Shown in pieces: positions 39,468 through 48,775 of a stretch of 64,000 bases of DNA; position 1 is the stretch's first letter, and the number at the start of each line of letters is the position of its first letter. This DNA comes from Myxococcota bacterium. Lineage in GTDB: Bacteria > Myxococcota_A > UBA9042 > DTJE01. The translations under genes and the position numbers were made by a program. Below the pieces are notes generated by a model that saw only the letters and a program-made list of their open reading frames with translations, did no database searches and was not told the origin of the DNA. The stretch lies in the NCBI GenBank assembly GCA_017994695.1, contig JAGOKF010000006.1:1-64000 (forward strand), in the 5' to 3' direction.

Positions 39468-41345
39468 TCAGCGCTCGAGGTCCGAGAGGCGCTTGCGGAC
39501 CTGGGAGACCTGCCACTGGTTCAGCACCAGCACCACGTCCCGGAAGCCGGGCTCGGCCGGGGCGATCCCGTAGGGATCCCCGTCCTTCTTCTCCCCGAAG
39601 ACCTGCAGCACGTGCCGGGACCCGTCGTCCAGTTCCACCGTCACGGTGACCTCCGGCCTGCCCGATGCGGCCTTGCGGGCCGCCGGATCCCGGGCGATCG
39701 CCTTGGCGGTCCACCCGGCCACGGTGCCCAGCACCAGGCCGACCGCATCGTCCTTCAGCGACGCCGCCTCCCGGGGTTTCAGGGCCTTCCAGGCCCGCTT
39801 TCCTGGGGCCGATTCCCCCGCGTCCACGAGCACCAGCGTCTCCTCGGGCTGGGCGATCTCGATGCGCCGGACCCGGGCCTGGTCGAAGTCGAAGAAGGTC
39901 TTCTGCCGGAGGTCCTCGGGGCCCTTCCGGATCCGTCCCAGGGCCCACCCGGGCAGCAGGGCCACCTGCCCTGACGGCTCCACGGCCACATAGCGGGTCC
40001 CGGATCCCTTCTCGGCGCCCACCTTCAGGACCCGGCGCCCGCCGTCGGCCGTCGCCACCGTGACGGTCACGACCGGGGCCTCCAGGCCCGTCTGGGCCCC
40101 CTGCCAGGCCGAGGGGGGCAGGAAGGCGTCGGCCTTCAGGGACTCCAGGTCGGTCAGCAGCGCCTCCACGACCGCCCGGCCCAGGGGAAGGCCCGCCGGT
40201 TCGACCGCCCGCCAGGCGTTCCCCGCCCGTTCCAGGGCCACCCGGCTCGACCCGTCCCGGATCTCGACCGCCCGGATCCGGTCCCGGGGCACCCCGAAGA
40301 GGCGGGTGTCCCGCAGCTCCCCGGTGTGCTTGCGCAACTGGTCATGGGCATACCGGGCGACCTTGCCGTACCCCCCGACCCCGGAGACCTGCACGAAGGC
40401 CTGGTCGTCCTTCAGGTTGGACAGCCGGATTTCGACCCGGCGGCCGTTCTCCAGCACCGCGGTCACCCGGAAGGACTGGTCGTCGATCCGGAAGCCCTCG
40501 GGCAGGGCATCGACGTACTCCTGGACGTAGGTCCCCGCCAGGGACGCCACATAGGCCGACACCGCGCCGGCGGCCAGCCCCGGCGGGTTCTCGAACCGCC
40601 AGGTCCGCTCCTTCTTCGCCGGCGCCTTGCCGGGATCGGCCCCCTCGGCCTGGTCGGTCCCCTCCCGGACCTCCGAGACCAGCCGGATCTCCCGGTCCTC
40701 GGGGTCCGGCGCCCCGGGGTCCCGGATCTCGATCGCCTGGACGTCCCCGCTCTCGAAGTCCAGGATGCGCCGGTCCCGGAGCGCCTTCAGGCCCCCCTCG
40801 AAGGGACGGCGGAGGTCCCGTTCCAGCACCCGCCAGACCCGGGGATCCCCGGCCACCCGGACGAAGGTGTCCGCGGCCCCCGGGGAACCGTCCTTCTCGT
40901 CCTTCTGGGCCGCCCCGATCTCCAGGGTGACCTCGGGCTGGCCCACCCGGTGCCAGGTGACCCGGATGCGGTTCCCCTCGTCCAGCCCGTAGGCCTTCTC
41001 GTCGTCCTTCGAGGCCACCGAGGGGATCACCGACACCAGGTCCTCCTTCAGAACCTCGATCATCTGCCGGACCTTGTAGCGGTCGGCCCTGGCCCCTTCC
41101 GGGGCGCTCATCGTCCACTTCCGGGTGTCGGCGTCCCGGACCAGGGTGACCCTGCCCTCGGACGTCTCGATGTCGATCCGGTCGATGGGGGCCTCCTCCT
41201 CGGGCTTCTCGGTCTTCTGGACCGAGGCCCATCCGGGGATGCGCAGATCGGCACCCCCGCGCCCCCGGGGCCACCAGGCCACCGCCAGCACCACCACCAG
41301 GAGGCCCAGGAACACCCCGAGCAGGATGCGGGTCCCGCGGTTCAT
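39468..41345 (-). CDS. DUF4340 domain protein
   Basis: 625 residues: a short cytoplasmic start, one membrane helix (TRILLGVFLGLLVVVLAVAWW), then a large extracytoplasmic region of repeated beta domains containing DUF4340-type segments such as RVTLVRDADTRKWTM and ERAGNAWRAVEP. Proteins of this family sit beside GldG-type ABC components, as here: it follows the GldG gene by one base. It probably acts with the exporter, perhaps as a periplasmic accessory; its activity is unknown. Confidence 0.9.
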   Translation of the reverse strand: MNRGTRILLGVFLGLLVVVLAVAWWPRGRGGADLRIPGWASVQKTEKPEEEAPIDRIDIETSEGRVTLVRDADTRKWTMSAPEGARADRYKVRQMIEVLKEDLVSVIPSVASKDDEKAYGLDEGNRIRVTWHRVGQPEVTLEIGAAQKDEKDGSPGAADTFVRVAGDPRVWRVLERDLRRPFEGGLKALRDRRILDFESGDVQAIEIRDPGAPDPEDREIRLVSEVREGTDQAEGADPGKAPAKKERTWRFENPPGLAAGAVSAYVASLAGTYVQEYVDALPEGFRIDDQSFRVTAVLENGRRVEIRLSNLKDDQAFVQVSGVGGYGKVARYAHDQLRKHTGELRDTRLFGVPRDRIRAVEIRDGSSRVALERAGNAWRAVEPAGLPLGRAVVEALLTDLESLKADAFLPPSAWQGAQTGLEAPVVTVTVATADGGRRVLKVGAEKGSGTRYVAVEPSGQVALLPGWALGRIRKGPEDLRQKTFFDFDQARVRRIEIAQPEETLVLVDAGESAPGKRAWKALKPREAASLKDDAVGLVLGTVAGWTAKAIARDPAARKAASGRPEVTVTVELDDGSRHVLQVFGEKKDGDPYGIAPAEPGFRDVVLVLNQWQVSQVRKRLSDLER

Positions 41346-41346
41346 C

Positions 41347-43704
41347 TCAACTCCTCCTCCGTCGAGACAGGGTCCGGAAGACCCCGAACAGTGCGAAGAG
41401 GGCCGGCAGGCCCAGGATGAACAGCCACTGGATCGCCGTCCGGACCCCGGGAGACAGGACCCGGATCGGTCGCTTCACGTACGCCTTGGACCGGATGTCC
41501 ACCAGGGCCTCGTTCTGGATCCCCCAGTCCAGGGCGTTGAACAGGAAGTCCAGGTTCTGCATCACGATGGGGGAGATCTGGGTCAGGCGCAGCTGCCAGT
41601 TCTGGAAGTTGGCGATGTAGTCCTTCAGCCGCAGGAAGAAGTCCGCCCGGCCCGAGGTCAGCATCGACAGGTTGAAGCCGTCGAAGACCTTCTCGGGGCT
41701 GAGGTTCTCGAGACCGAGGTTCGACCCGATCACCAGCAGGCGCCCCTGCCCCCGGGCCTGGAAGGGCCGTTCGGGCGGGGTCCTGTCCCCCGCCGACCCC
41801 TCCCGCGCCGGGCGTTTCGGGATCTCCTTGCCGTCGAACCAGGACCGGAAGGTTCCCTGGATGGCCACTGCGACCGTGTGGGGCCCGTTGGAGGGCAGCA
41901 TCGCCGCCTGGCGCAGCAGCGCCGGGGGCGAGAGTTCGACGTTCTCCTTCACGGCGCTGGCATCCCGGCTGGACCGGATCAACTCGACCACCTGCCGCTC
42001 CGGGTCCTGGCGCGCCTCGTCGGTCACGGCGAGGGTCGAGGCGTAGGGCAGCGTGACCGACGACAGGCGCTTCACCAGCACGTGGGACCGGTCCAGGTCC
42101 GAAAAGGTGGGCAGCAGCGGGTAGGGGAAGTCCCGCTGGCTCTGGAGCGTGTAGCGCCCCTGGCGCTGGAGCTGCAGGATGGTGATGTCCCCGAAGTCCC
42201 GCTTCTCGACCACGATGTCCTGGTTGGCCTGGACCCCGTAGTGGGCCAGCAGGGGTCCCAGGTTGGTCGGGCGGGACTCGCGGTGCAGGTCGTCGGCGGT
42301 CATGTCCGAGGGATCCAGGGACTCGCCGCCCTTGCGGAAGTTGTACACGGCCACGTCCCAGGTGTTCAGGAACACCAGCACAGAGCGCCCCGAGAGCAGG
42401 AACTGGTCGATCACGTAGAGGTCCCGGTCCGACAGGGGCTTTTCGGGCCCGAAGACCACCAGGGCCTCGACGTCGTCGGGGACGTCCTCCCCCGGGTCGA
42501 TCCGCTTCAGCGTCAGGCCCTTGCGGGTGAAGAGGGCCCGGCGGATCTGCTCGTTGATCTGCTGGATCTGGTCCTCGATGGCCTTGGCCTGGGACGCGAA
42601 CTGCTGCACCAGGGGGTTGTTCTGGCCCATCAGGCCCAGGATCTCCGGCCGGAACAGGGAGGAGGACTCGGCGAAGGGACAGAACTCCCGGTGGCCGCAC
42701 AGGAACCCGACGGCCTTCCTTCCCGGGCTGTCCTTCAGGGTCTCCTGGTCCCGGGCGACCAGTTCGGCCAGCTGGAGGAGCGCCTCGACGGACTCCCCGA
42801 TCCCCCGGGATTCGCCCTGGGGGTCCCCCAGCAGCCGCTTGACCTCGTCCAGGCGCTGCACGAAGGCCTGGGCGGTTCCCAGCAACTGGTCCAGGTACTC
42901 GTTCCGGCCCCTCAGGACCTGGGCCTTCGCCACCTCCCCGGCCACCGCGTCGCAGGTCCGGGCGAATCCCTCGGCGTCGGCCCGCATCGCCGCCAGGCCG
43001 CCGCCTCCCCCCTGGAACAGCGCCGCCAGGCCCGTCCCCTGATCCCCGTCGGACTTCCGGTAGCCCTCGACCTTCTCCCGGCAGGCCTTCACGGCCTTCG
43101 CGAGGCCCTCCCCGGCGTTCAGGACGTCCTGCATCCCCTGGGACTTCTCGTACTTCTCCTTCAACCGCATCAGGATCTTGGTGATCTCGAACTCGAAGTA
43201 CTCCGGCTCCAGGGCCAGGGGAAAGACCTCCATCTGGTTGCGGTACTGGAAGGTGGCCCCCAGGGCGTACCGGCGGAACTCCAGCCGCCCGCCCTCCACC
43301 GCGGCCTCCTTGCCCGTGAAGAGTTCCAGCCGGGCCGCCTGGGCCTTGTTCTCCACGTCCTCGGTGACCCGGGTGAGGTGCATCCGTCCCCCGGAGTAGG
43401 ATCGGTACTCCTCCAGCTTGTCCAGGAACTCCCGGGCCACTCCCCGGATGTCCCGCTCCCGGCCGTAGCCCAGGTCCAGCGTCCCCGGAAGGTCCGGCGA
43501 GATGAAGACCTGCACCTGGACCGAGTCGAGGTCCCGGACGGCCTGCCGGCTGACCTCCGACAGGGAGTACCTCCGGTTGTCCGTCAGGTCCCAGCGCCCG
43601 AACAGGAAGATCCCCAGCACGTTGACCAGCACCAGGATGCCCAGGATGGAGACCACCGTCACGGTGGCGTTGACCCGGGCCGAACGTCCGCTCTGCGTCG
43701 CCAT
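41347..43704 (-). CDS. GldG-type ABC transporter component
   Basis: 785 residues with one N-terminal membrane helix (VVSILGILVLVNVLGIFLF) and one at the C-terminus (WLFILGLPALFALFG). The large domain between them begins RYSLSEVSRQAVRDLDSVQVQ, the typical start of the ABC-type uncharacterised transport domain of GldG, and continues with coiled-coil stretches. DILRREF-type motility proteins are absent nearby, so gliding is not implied. It overlaps functionally with the permease and ATPase genes upstream in the same run. Confidence 0.9.
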   Translation of the reverse strand: MATQSGRSARVNATVTVVSILGILVLVNVLGIFLFGRWDLTDNRRYSLSEVSRQAVRDLDSVQVQVFISPDLPGTLDLGYGRERDIRGVAREFLDKLEEYRSYSGGRMHLTRVTEDVENKAQAARLELFTGKEAAVEGGRLEFRRYALGATFQYRNQMEVFPLALEPEYFEFEITKILMRLKEKYEKSQGMQDVLNAGEGLAKAVKACREKVEGYRKSDGDQGTGLAALFQGGGGGLAAMRADAEGFARTCDAVAGEVAKAQVLRGRNEYLDQLLGTAQAFVQRLDEVKRLLGDPQGESRGIGESVEALLQLAELVARDQETLKDSPGRKAVGFLCGHREFCPFAESSSLFRPEILGLMGQNNPLVQQFASQAKAIEDQIQQINEQIRRALFTRKGLTLKRIDPGEDVPDDVEALVVFGPEKPLSDRDLYVIDQFLLSGRSVLVFLNTWDVAVYNFRKGGESLDPSDMTADDLHRESRPTNLGPLLAHYGVQANQDIVVEKRDFGDITILQLQRQGRYTLQSQRDFPYPLLPTFSDLDRSHVLVKRLSSVTLPYASTLAVTDEARQDPERQVVELIRSSRDASAVKENVELSPPALLRQAAMLPSNGPHTVAVAIQGTFRSWFDGKEIPKRPAREGSAGDRTPPERPFQARGQGRLLVIGSNLGLENLSPEKVFDGFNLSMLTSGRADFFLRLKDYIANFQNWQLRLTQISPIVMQNLDFLFNALDWGIQNEALVDIRSKAYVKRPIRVLSPGVRTAIQWLFILGLPALFALFGVFRTLSRRRRS

Positions 43705-43713
43705 GATCGCCTC

Positions 43714-44451
43714 CTACTTCCACTTCCTGGACTCGAGGGAGTGGCCCGCCAGCGCCAGGGCCCCCGCCACCACCGAGAGGAAGAAGACCAGGTCCCGGGT
43801 GTCCAGCACCCCCCGGGCGATGGACTGGAAGTGGTGGTGGAAGGACATCATGTTGGCGGCTTCCAGGGCCGGCAGCCCCACGGCCTCGGGGAGCCGGTCC
43901 ACGAAGGTCAGGGCCGCGCACAGGGCGATGGCGGTCAGGAACGCGGTGATCTGGCTCTGGGTCCAGGCGGAGGTCAGCAGTCCCACGGCCAGGTAGGCCG
44001 CCCCGACCAGCAGGACGCCGAAGTAGCCCCCGACCAGGGGTCCGGGGTCCGGACTGCCCAGGGCCGTCACCAGCAGGGGATAGGGAAGCGTCAGGGCCGC
44101 CGCGACCCCCAGGAACCCCAGGGCCCCCAGGAACTTGCCCAGGACCACCTCGGTCTCCGTCAGGGGAAGCGTCAGCAGCAGTTCCAGCGTCCCCAGTTTC
44201 CGTTCCTCGGCCAGCAGGCGCATCGAGATGGCCGGGAGGATGATCGTGAACAGGAAGATCATCCACTCGAAGAGGGGGCGCAAGGTCGCCTCCCGGGCTT
44301 CGAAGAAGTCCTCCTTCGGAAGCAGGAAGGGGACCCGGAAGAAGAAGACGACCCCCAGCAGCAGCAGGAACACCGCGATGGCGATGTAGGCCACCGGGGA
44401 TCCGAAGTAGGCCAGGATCTCGCGCCTGGCCAGGGAGATCACGTTGCGCAT
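43714..44451 (-). CDS. ABC transporter permease (GldF-like)
   Basis: 245 residues with about six hydrophobic segments, starting ISLARREILAYFGSPVAYI, the usual opening of ABC-2 permeases of the GldF group, with EERKLGTLELLLTLPLTETE in the coupling-helix region. It should form the membrane channel with GldG and the ATPase encoded just upstream. Confidence 0.93.
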   Translation of the reverse strand: MRNVISLARREILAYFGSPVAYIAIAVFLLLLGVVFFFRVPFLLPKEDFFEAREATLRPLFEWMIFLFTIILPAISMRLLAEERKLGTLELLLTLPLTETEVVLGKFLGALGFLGVAAALTLPYPLLVTALGSPDPGPLVGGYFGVLLVGAAYLAVGLLTSAWTQSQITAFLTAIALCAALTFVDRLPEAVGLPALEAANMMSFHHHFQSIARGVLDTRDLVFFLSVVAGALALAGHSLESRKWK

Positions 44452-44479
44452 GGCTCGGCCTCCTGGTCTGTTCGTCCCG

Positions 44480-45418
44480 TCAGGACAGGGTCAACCGCTG
44501 GAAGATCGCCTCCAGGTCCAGGCGCTCGCGCCGGGACTCCAGCAGCGTCCAGCCCGCCTCCACGCACCACCGGAACAGCGCCGGGCGGAGGTCCTCCTCC
44601 CCCCTCGCCGCGACCCGGAAGACCTGGCCGGCGGCCCCGGGGACCTCCAGGGGGGTCACCTCGGCGACCTCGGGACGGCTCCCCAGCAGCGTCCGGGGTT
44701 CGGGGGATCCGCCGGGGACCAGGACCTCGAGGCGGTAGGTGTTGCCGCCCCCGTGGCGCGCCGTGATGGCGTCCGGGGTGCCGTCGGCCCGGACCTGCCC
44801 CTTGTGGATCAGGACGATCCGGTTGCAGGTGGCCGTGACCTCGGGCAGGTTGTGGGTGGACAGGATCACGGTCCGGTCCTGGCCCAGGTCCCGGATCACC
44901 TCCCGGATCTCCACGATCTGGTTGGGGTCCAGGCCCGACGTGGGCTCGTCCAGGACCAGGATGTCTGGATCGTGGATCATCGCCTGGGCCAGGCCGACCC
45001 GCTGGCGGTACCCCTTCGACAGGGTCCCGATCTCCTGATCCATCACCGGGACGATCCCGACCCGGAGGGCCACCCGCTGGATCCGCTCGGGCAACTCCCG
45101 GGGCCCGATGCCCCGGACGTCCCCCACGAAGGAGAGGTACTCCCGGGGCGTCATGTCCGTGTAGAGGGGGGCGTTCTCCGGCAGGTAGCCGATGCGGCGC
45201 CGCACCTCCAGGCCCCGGTTCACCACGTCCATCCCGGCGACCGTGACGGTGCCCGAGGACGCGGCGATGAAGCCGGTGAGGATCTTCATGCAGGTGGTCT
45301 TCCCCGCCCCGTTCGGCCCCAGGAATCCCACCACCTCCCCCTTCTCGACCGTGAAGGAGACCCCATTCAGCGCCCGAATGGGGCCGTAGTCCTTGACCAG
45401 ATTCCGGATCTCGATCAT
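44480..45418 (-). CDS. ABC transporter ATP-binding protein (GldA-like)
   Basis: 312 residues. Walker A is GPNGAGKTT, the signature LSKGYRQRVGLA and Walker B ILVLDEPTSGLDP, with the H-loop His in STHNL. A C-terminal extension of about 90 residues is typical of exporters in this group. GGAGGGAGGACC precedes the ATG. It is the first gene of the ATPase, permease, GldG, DUF4340 run; the 28-base gap to the permease gene shows coupling. The cargo is unknown. Confidence 0.95.
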   Translation of the reverse strand: MIEIRNLVKDYGPIRALNGVSFTVEKGEVVGFLGPNGAGKTTCMKILTGFIAASSGTVTVAGMDVVNRGLEVRRRIGYLPENAPLYTDMTPREYLSFVGDVRGIGPRELPERIQRVALRVGIVPVMDQEIGTLSKGYRQRVGLAQAMIHDPDILVLDEPTSGLDPNQIVEIREVIRDLGQDRTVILSTHNLPEVTATCNRIVLIHKGQVRADGTPDAITARHGGGNTYRLEVLVPGGSPEPRTLLGSRPEVAEVTPLEVPGAAGQVFRVAARGEEDLRPALFRWCVEAGWTLLESRRERLDLEAIFQRLTLS

Positions 45419-45567
45419 GGTCCTCCCTCCGATTCCGACCCTCCGGCCCTCCCGGCGGACCCGGCCGGGCACCAAACCCCCGGCGGCGCCGGTTTATTCC
45501 GGGGACCGTCCCCTGTCAATGGCCCGGCGCCCGGGTCGGGGGTCCCGCGGCGGGGCCTGCCCTCTGC

Positions 45568-45573
45568 TACAAT
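45568..45573 (+). promoter_or_regulatory. -10 box of coaE giving a leaderless transcript
   Basis: TACAAT ends six bases before the coaE ATG, so transcription should start at or next to the A of the start codon. No Shine-Dalgarno lies upstream and no good -35 is evident. Confidence 0.4.
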
Positions 45574-45579
45574 GCCCCC

Positions 45580-46251
45580 ATGCGGCTGGAACGCCCCCCT
45601 CTGCTGCGCTTGGCCGGTCTCACGGGCGGCATCGGATCGGGCAAGAGCACGGTGGCGGCCTGCTGGCGCGCCCTGGGGATCCCGGTGATCGACGCCGACG
45701 GAGTGGCCCGGCGCCAGTCGGAACCCGGAGAACCGGGGTTCGAGGCGATCCGGGACCTGCTGGGTCCCGGAGTGCTGGGGCCCGATGGCCGGATCGACCG
45801 TCGGGCGGTCGCCGCCCTGGTCTTCCGGGACCCCGATCTCCGCCGCGCCCTCGAGCAGCGGGTCCATCCCCCGGTGATCGAGGAGGTCTCCCGGCGCCTG
45901 GAACGGCTGGCCGAGAGCGGCTGCCGCCTGGCGGCGATCGAGGCTGCCCTGCTGATCGAGAGCGGCCTTTCCCGGGAGGTGGACCGGACCGTGGTGGTGG
46001 TGGCGCCGGAGGAACAGCGCATTGCCCGGGTCTGCCGCCGGGACGGCCTGACCGCCGGGGAGGTGCAGGCCCGCATCGCGGCGCAACTCCCCGACGAGGC
46101 GCGCATCCTTTCCGCCCACCGGGTCCTGGAGAACGGGGGAACGCTGCCGTCCCTGCTGGGACGGGCCCGACGCCTGGCGCTGGACCTCCAGTCGGAGATG
46201 GACCCCCAGGTGCCGGGAGGAATCAATACGGAGGCTACGCTTCGCCGTTGA
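45580..46251 (+). CDS. coaE: Dephospho-CoA kinase
   Basis: Phosphorylates dephospho-CoA in the last step of CoA synthesis. The 223 residues have the P-loop GLTGGIGSGKST, the acceptor-site DADGVAR and the lid region EEQRIARVCRRDGLT. The middle reads RRALEQRVHPPV as expected. There is no Shine-Dalgarno, and a -10 box sits right before the ATG, so it may be translated from a leaderless mRNA. Its end overlaps the end of the HU gene by 17 bases on the opposite strand. Confidence 0.94.
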   Translation: MRLERPPLLRLAGLTGGIGSGKSTVAACWRALGIPVIDADGVARRQSEPGEPGFEAIRDLLGPGVLGPDGRIDRRAVAALVFRDPDLRRALEQRVHPPVIEEVSRRLERLAESGCRLAAIEAALLIESGLSREVDRTVVVVAPEEQRIARVCRRDGLTAGEVQARIAAQLPDEARILSAHRVLENGGTLPSLLGRARRLALDLQSEMDPQVPGGINTEATLRR

Positions 46252-46516
46252 GCCGCTGCCGCAGGCCCAGGCCCACCTTGAAGAAGGGCAGGCGCTTCGG
46301 GGGCACCACGACCTTCTCGCCGGTCTTGGGGTTCCGGCCCTCGTAGCCCTCGTACTCCTTCACGATGAAGTTGCCGAAGTTCCGGATCTCGATCCGCTCG
46401 CCCCGCTTCAGGGCGTCCACCATCTGGTCGAAGATCGCGTTGACGACCACCGCCGCCCGATCCAGGGAGATTCCGGTCCGCTTCGCCACCGCCTCGATCA
46501 GGTCCGACTTCGTCAT
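46235..46516 (-). CDS. HU/IHF-family DNA-binding protein
   Basis: 93 residues with the whole family fold: MTKSDLIEAVAKRTG in the helical base, GERIEIRNFGNF in the beta saddle and the DNA-intercalating arm GRNPKTGEKVVVPPKRLPFF. The arm sequence is close to IHF-beta-like proteins of deltaproteobacteria. GGAGGG precedes the ATG, and a good promoter lies upstream. It folds and bends chromosomal DNA; whether it acts as a homodimer or partner of another subunit cannot be told. Confidence 0.95.
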   Translation of the reverse strand: MTKSDLIEAVAKRTGISLDRAAVVVNAIFDQMVDALKRGERIEIRNFGNFIVKEYEGYEGRNPKTGEKVVVPPKRLPFFKVGLGLRQRLNGEA

Positions 46517-46548
46517 GGAATCCCTCCAAGGGGCCTCAAGCGAATGGG

Positions 46549-46576
46549 ATGATAAACGAATCGAGCCTCCCGTCAA
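46549..46576 (-). promoter_or_regulatory. Promoter of the HU gene
   Basis: Minus strand: TTGACG (complement 46571-46576), 16 bases, TATCAT (46549-46554). On the other strand TTGTCA (46578-46583) with TAGAGG (46601-46606) may serve pgi, so the two promoters would be back to back. Confidence 0.55.
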
Positions 46577-46655
46577 GTTGTCATCGCCGGCCTTCTCTGG
46601 TAGAGGAAGGGCCGGACGGCGATGTCCCGTCCCTTCTCCGCACCGCGAGGATGCC

Positions 46656-47969
46656 ATGGATCTTCCCTTCCGCTTCACCCTCGACCGCCGGGCTCCGCGG
46701 ACGATCCCGGAGCCGGAGGTCCGTTCCGCCGTGGACCGCCTGATCCGGGACGGGGAAGGGCCCGCCGCCTTCCTGGGCTGCGGCCGGTCGGACCCCGGGG
46801 AGGTCGAGGACCTGGTCCGGGGACTGCCCTCCCGGTTCCGCAAGGTGCTGGTGCTCGGCATCGGGGGATCGGGCCTGGGGGCCCTGGCCGCCCTGGAAGC
46901 CCTGGGACCCGTTCCTCCCGGGCCGGGAGGCAGGGAGGTCCGGGTCCTGTCGAACCTGGACCCGGTGTCGGTGGCCAGGGCACTCGAATGGTTCGACCCG
47001 GCGGACACGCTGCTGAACCCGGTGACCAAGTCGGGCACCACGGTGGAGACCCTGACCCAGTTCGCCCTCTTCGCGGACCGGATCAGACGGGAAGCCGGCC
47101 CGGCGGGACTCCGGGAGGGCATCGTGATCACCACGGACCCCGAACGGGGGGCCCTCCGGCGGGTCGCCAGGACGCTGGGCTGCCCCGCGCTGCCGGTCCC
47201 TCCCAAGGTCGGGGGACGGTTCAGCGTGCTGACCCCCGTGGGGACCTTCCCGATCCGGGCGGCCGGGTACGACGTGCGGCGGCTGCTGGCCGGGGCGGAG
47301 CGGGTGTTCCAGGCCCTCGGGGACCGGGACACCGCCCACCCCTCGGTGCAGGCGGCCCGGAGCCAGGTCGCCCACATGCTGGGAGGGTCCCACGCCCGGG
47401 TGATCTGGGCCTACTGCGACCGGCTGGCCTCCCTGGGCGACTGGTTCTGCCAGCTCTGGGGCGAGTCCCTGGGCAAGCCCCGGGGCGACGGGACCCTGGG
47501 CCAGCAGCCGGTGCGGGCCATCGGGAGCACGGACCAGCACTCCCTGCTGCAGCTGTTCATGGAAGGATCGCCGGACAAGCACCTGACCTTCCTGACCGTC
47601 GGGGGGCCCCGGCCCTCCCTGGTGGTCCCGGACCTGTCGGACCTGGACCCGGACCTGAAGGAGTTCGCGGGCCACGAGGTCTTCGAGGTCTTCGAGGCCC
47701 TCCGGGCGGGGACGATGGCCGGCCTGGTGGAGGCCGGGCGGCCCGTGGACCGGATCCACGTGCCGACGCTGGACGAGGAGGCCCTGGGGGCCCTCTTCGC
47801 CCACTTCGAGGTCGAGACGGCACTGGCCGGGTACCTCCTGGGCATCGACCCCTTCGACCAGCCCGGCGTCGAGGCGGGAAAGCGCTTCGCCCACGGGCTC
47901 CTGGGACGGCCCGGCATGGAGGACTGGGGGCGGCGGGCCCGGGCCATCCTGGGCGAGGAGGGGGCATGA
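46656..47969 (+). CDS. pgi: Glucose-6-phosphate isomerase
   Basis: 437 residues, as in the shorter bacterial form. LVLGIGGSGLGALAALEAL near residue 66 is the first sugar-phosphate domain, NPVTKSGTTVETLTQFALF the phosphate-binding loop, and GSTDQHSLLQLFMEGSPDK carries the conserved QHS with the catalytic region. The ATG at 46656 is preceded by GCGAGG; the frame is open upstream but lacks coding character. The stop overlaps the next ATG (ATGA). Confidence 0.93.
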   Translation: MDLPFRFTLDRRAPRTIPEPEVRSAVDRLIRDGEGPAAFLGCGRSDPGEVEDLVRGLPSRFRKVLVLGIGGSGLGALAALEALGPVPPGPGGREVRVLSNLDPVSVARALEWFDPADTLLNPVTKSGTTVETLTQFALFADRIRREAGPAGLREGIVITTDPERGALRRVARTLGCPALPVPPKVGGRFSVLTPVGTFPIRAAGYDVRRLLAGAERVFQALGDRDTAHPSVQAARSQVAHMLGGSHARVIWAYCDRLASLGDWFCQLWGESLGKPRGDGTLGQQPVRAIGSTDQHSLLQLFMEGSPDKHLTFLTVGGPRPSLVVPDLSDLDPDLKEFAGHEVFEVFEALRAGTMAGLVEAGRPVDRIHVPTLDEEALGALFAHFEVETALAGYLLGIDPFDQPGVEAGKRFAHGLLGRPGMEDWGRRARAILGEEGA

Positions 47970-48742
47970 GCGGCTACCTGCGGGAGATCGAGCACCGGTA
48001 CGGGCCTCGGGTCCACATCCTGGACGATCCCTACTGCCGGACCTTGCTCGCCGAACTGTGCCAGCCCCAGACCATGCAGCCCCGGCTCAACTGGCTGCTC
48101 CAGTCCCTCTACGACGGCCTGCTCCGGGCGTGCATCAACGACCTGTTCCCGAAGCAGGTGCGATCGGTCCGGACCCGGATGGGGGCCGAGTACCGGGCCG
48201 AACTGCTGGATCCCCGGACCGAGGTCGTCACCGTGGACATCGCCCGGGCGGGCATCAAGCCGTCCCTGGTGTGCTTCGAGCTCCTCTCGACCGTGCTGGA
48301 CCCCGCGGGGGTGCGCCAGGACCACATCGTGATGAACCGGACCACCGACGCCCAGGGATCGGTGACCGGCGCGGCGATCTCCGGGAGCAAGATCGGCGGC
48401 CCCATCGAGGGGAAGTTCCTGCTGTTCCCGGACCCGATGGGGGCCACGGGGTCCTCCCTGACCGAGGTGGTCCGCTGGTACCGGGACCACGGCGAGGGCA
48501 CCCCCCGGGGATGGGTCAGCATGAACCTGATCGTGACGCCCGAGTTCCTGCGACGGGTGACCCGGGAGTGCCCGGAACTGGAGGTCTATGCCCTCCGGGT
48601 GGACCGGGGCCTGTCCCCCCCGGCGGTGCTGGCCCGGGTGCCCGGGGAGGCCTGGGACCAGGAGCGGGGGCTCGACGACCACGACTACATCGTGCCCGGA
48701 GCCGGGGGCCTGGGAGAGGTGCTGAACAACGCCGTGCGGTAG
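47966..48742 (+). CDS. Uracil phosphoribosyltransferase-like protein
   Basis: 258 residues, longer than the usual 208. VDIARAGIKPSLVCFELL corresponds to the VSILRAGLGM region of Upp, and FPDPMGATGSSL is the PRPP-binding loop. Near the end YIVPGAGGLGEVLNN stands where Upp has YIxPGLGDAGDR; the Asp that contacts uracil is missing, so the base specificity may differ. A 50-residue N-terminal extension precedes the fold. It overlaps pgi by four bases and is followed by hpt, so a salvage role is likely. Confidence 0.83.
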   Translation: MSGYLREIEHRYGPRVHILDDPYCRTLLAELCQPQTMQPRLNWLLQSLYDGLLRACINDLFPKQVRSVRTRMGAEYRAELLDPRTEVVTVDIARAGIKPSLVCFELLSTVLDPAGVRQDHIVMNRTTDAQGSVTGAAISGSKIGGPIEGKFLLFPDPMGATGSSLTEVVRWYRDHGEGTPRGWVSMNLIVTPEFLRRVTRECPELEVYALRVDRGLSPPAVLARVPGEAWDQERGLDDHDYIVPGAGGLGEVLNNAVR

Positions 48743-48775
48743 TCCGGCGGCGGGAGACCCGACGAGGAGGGAACC

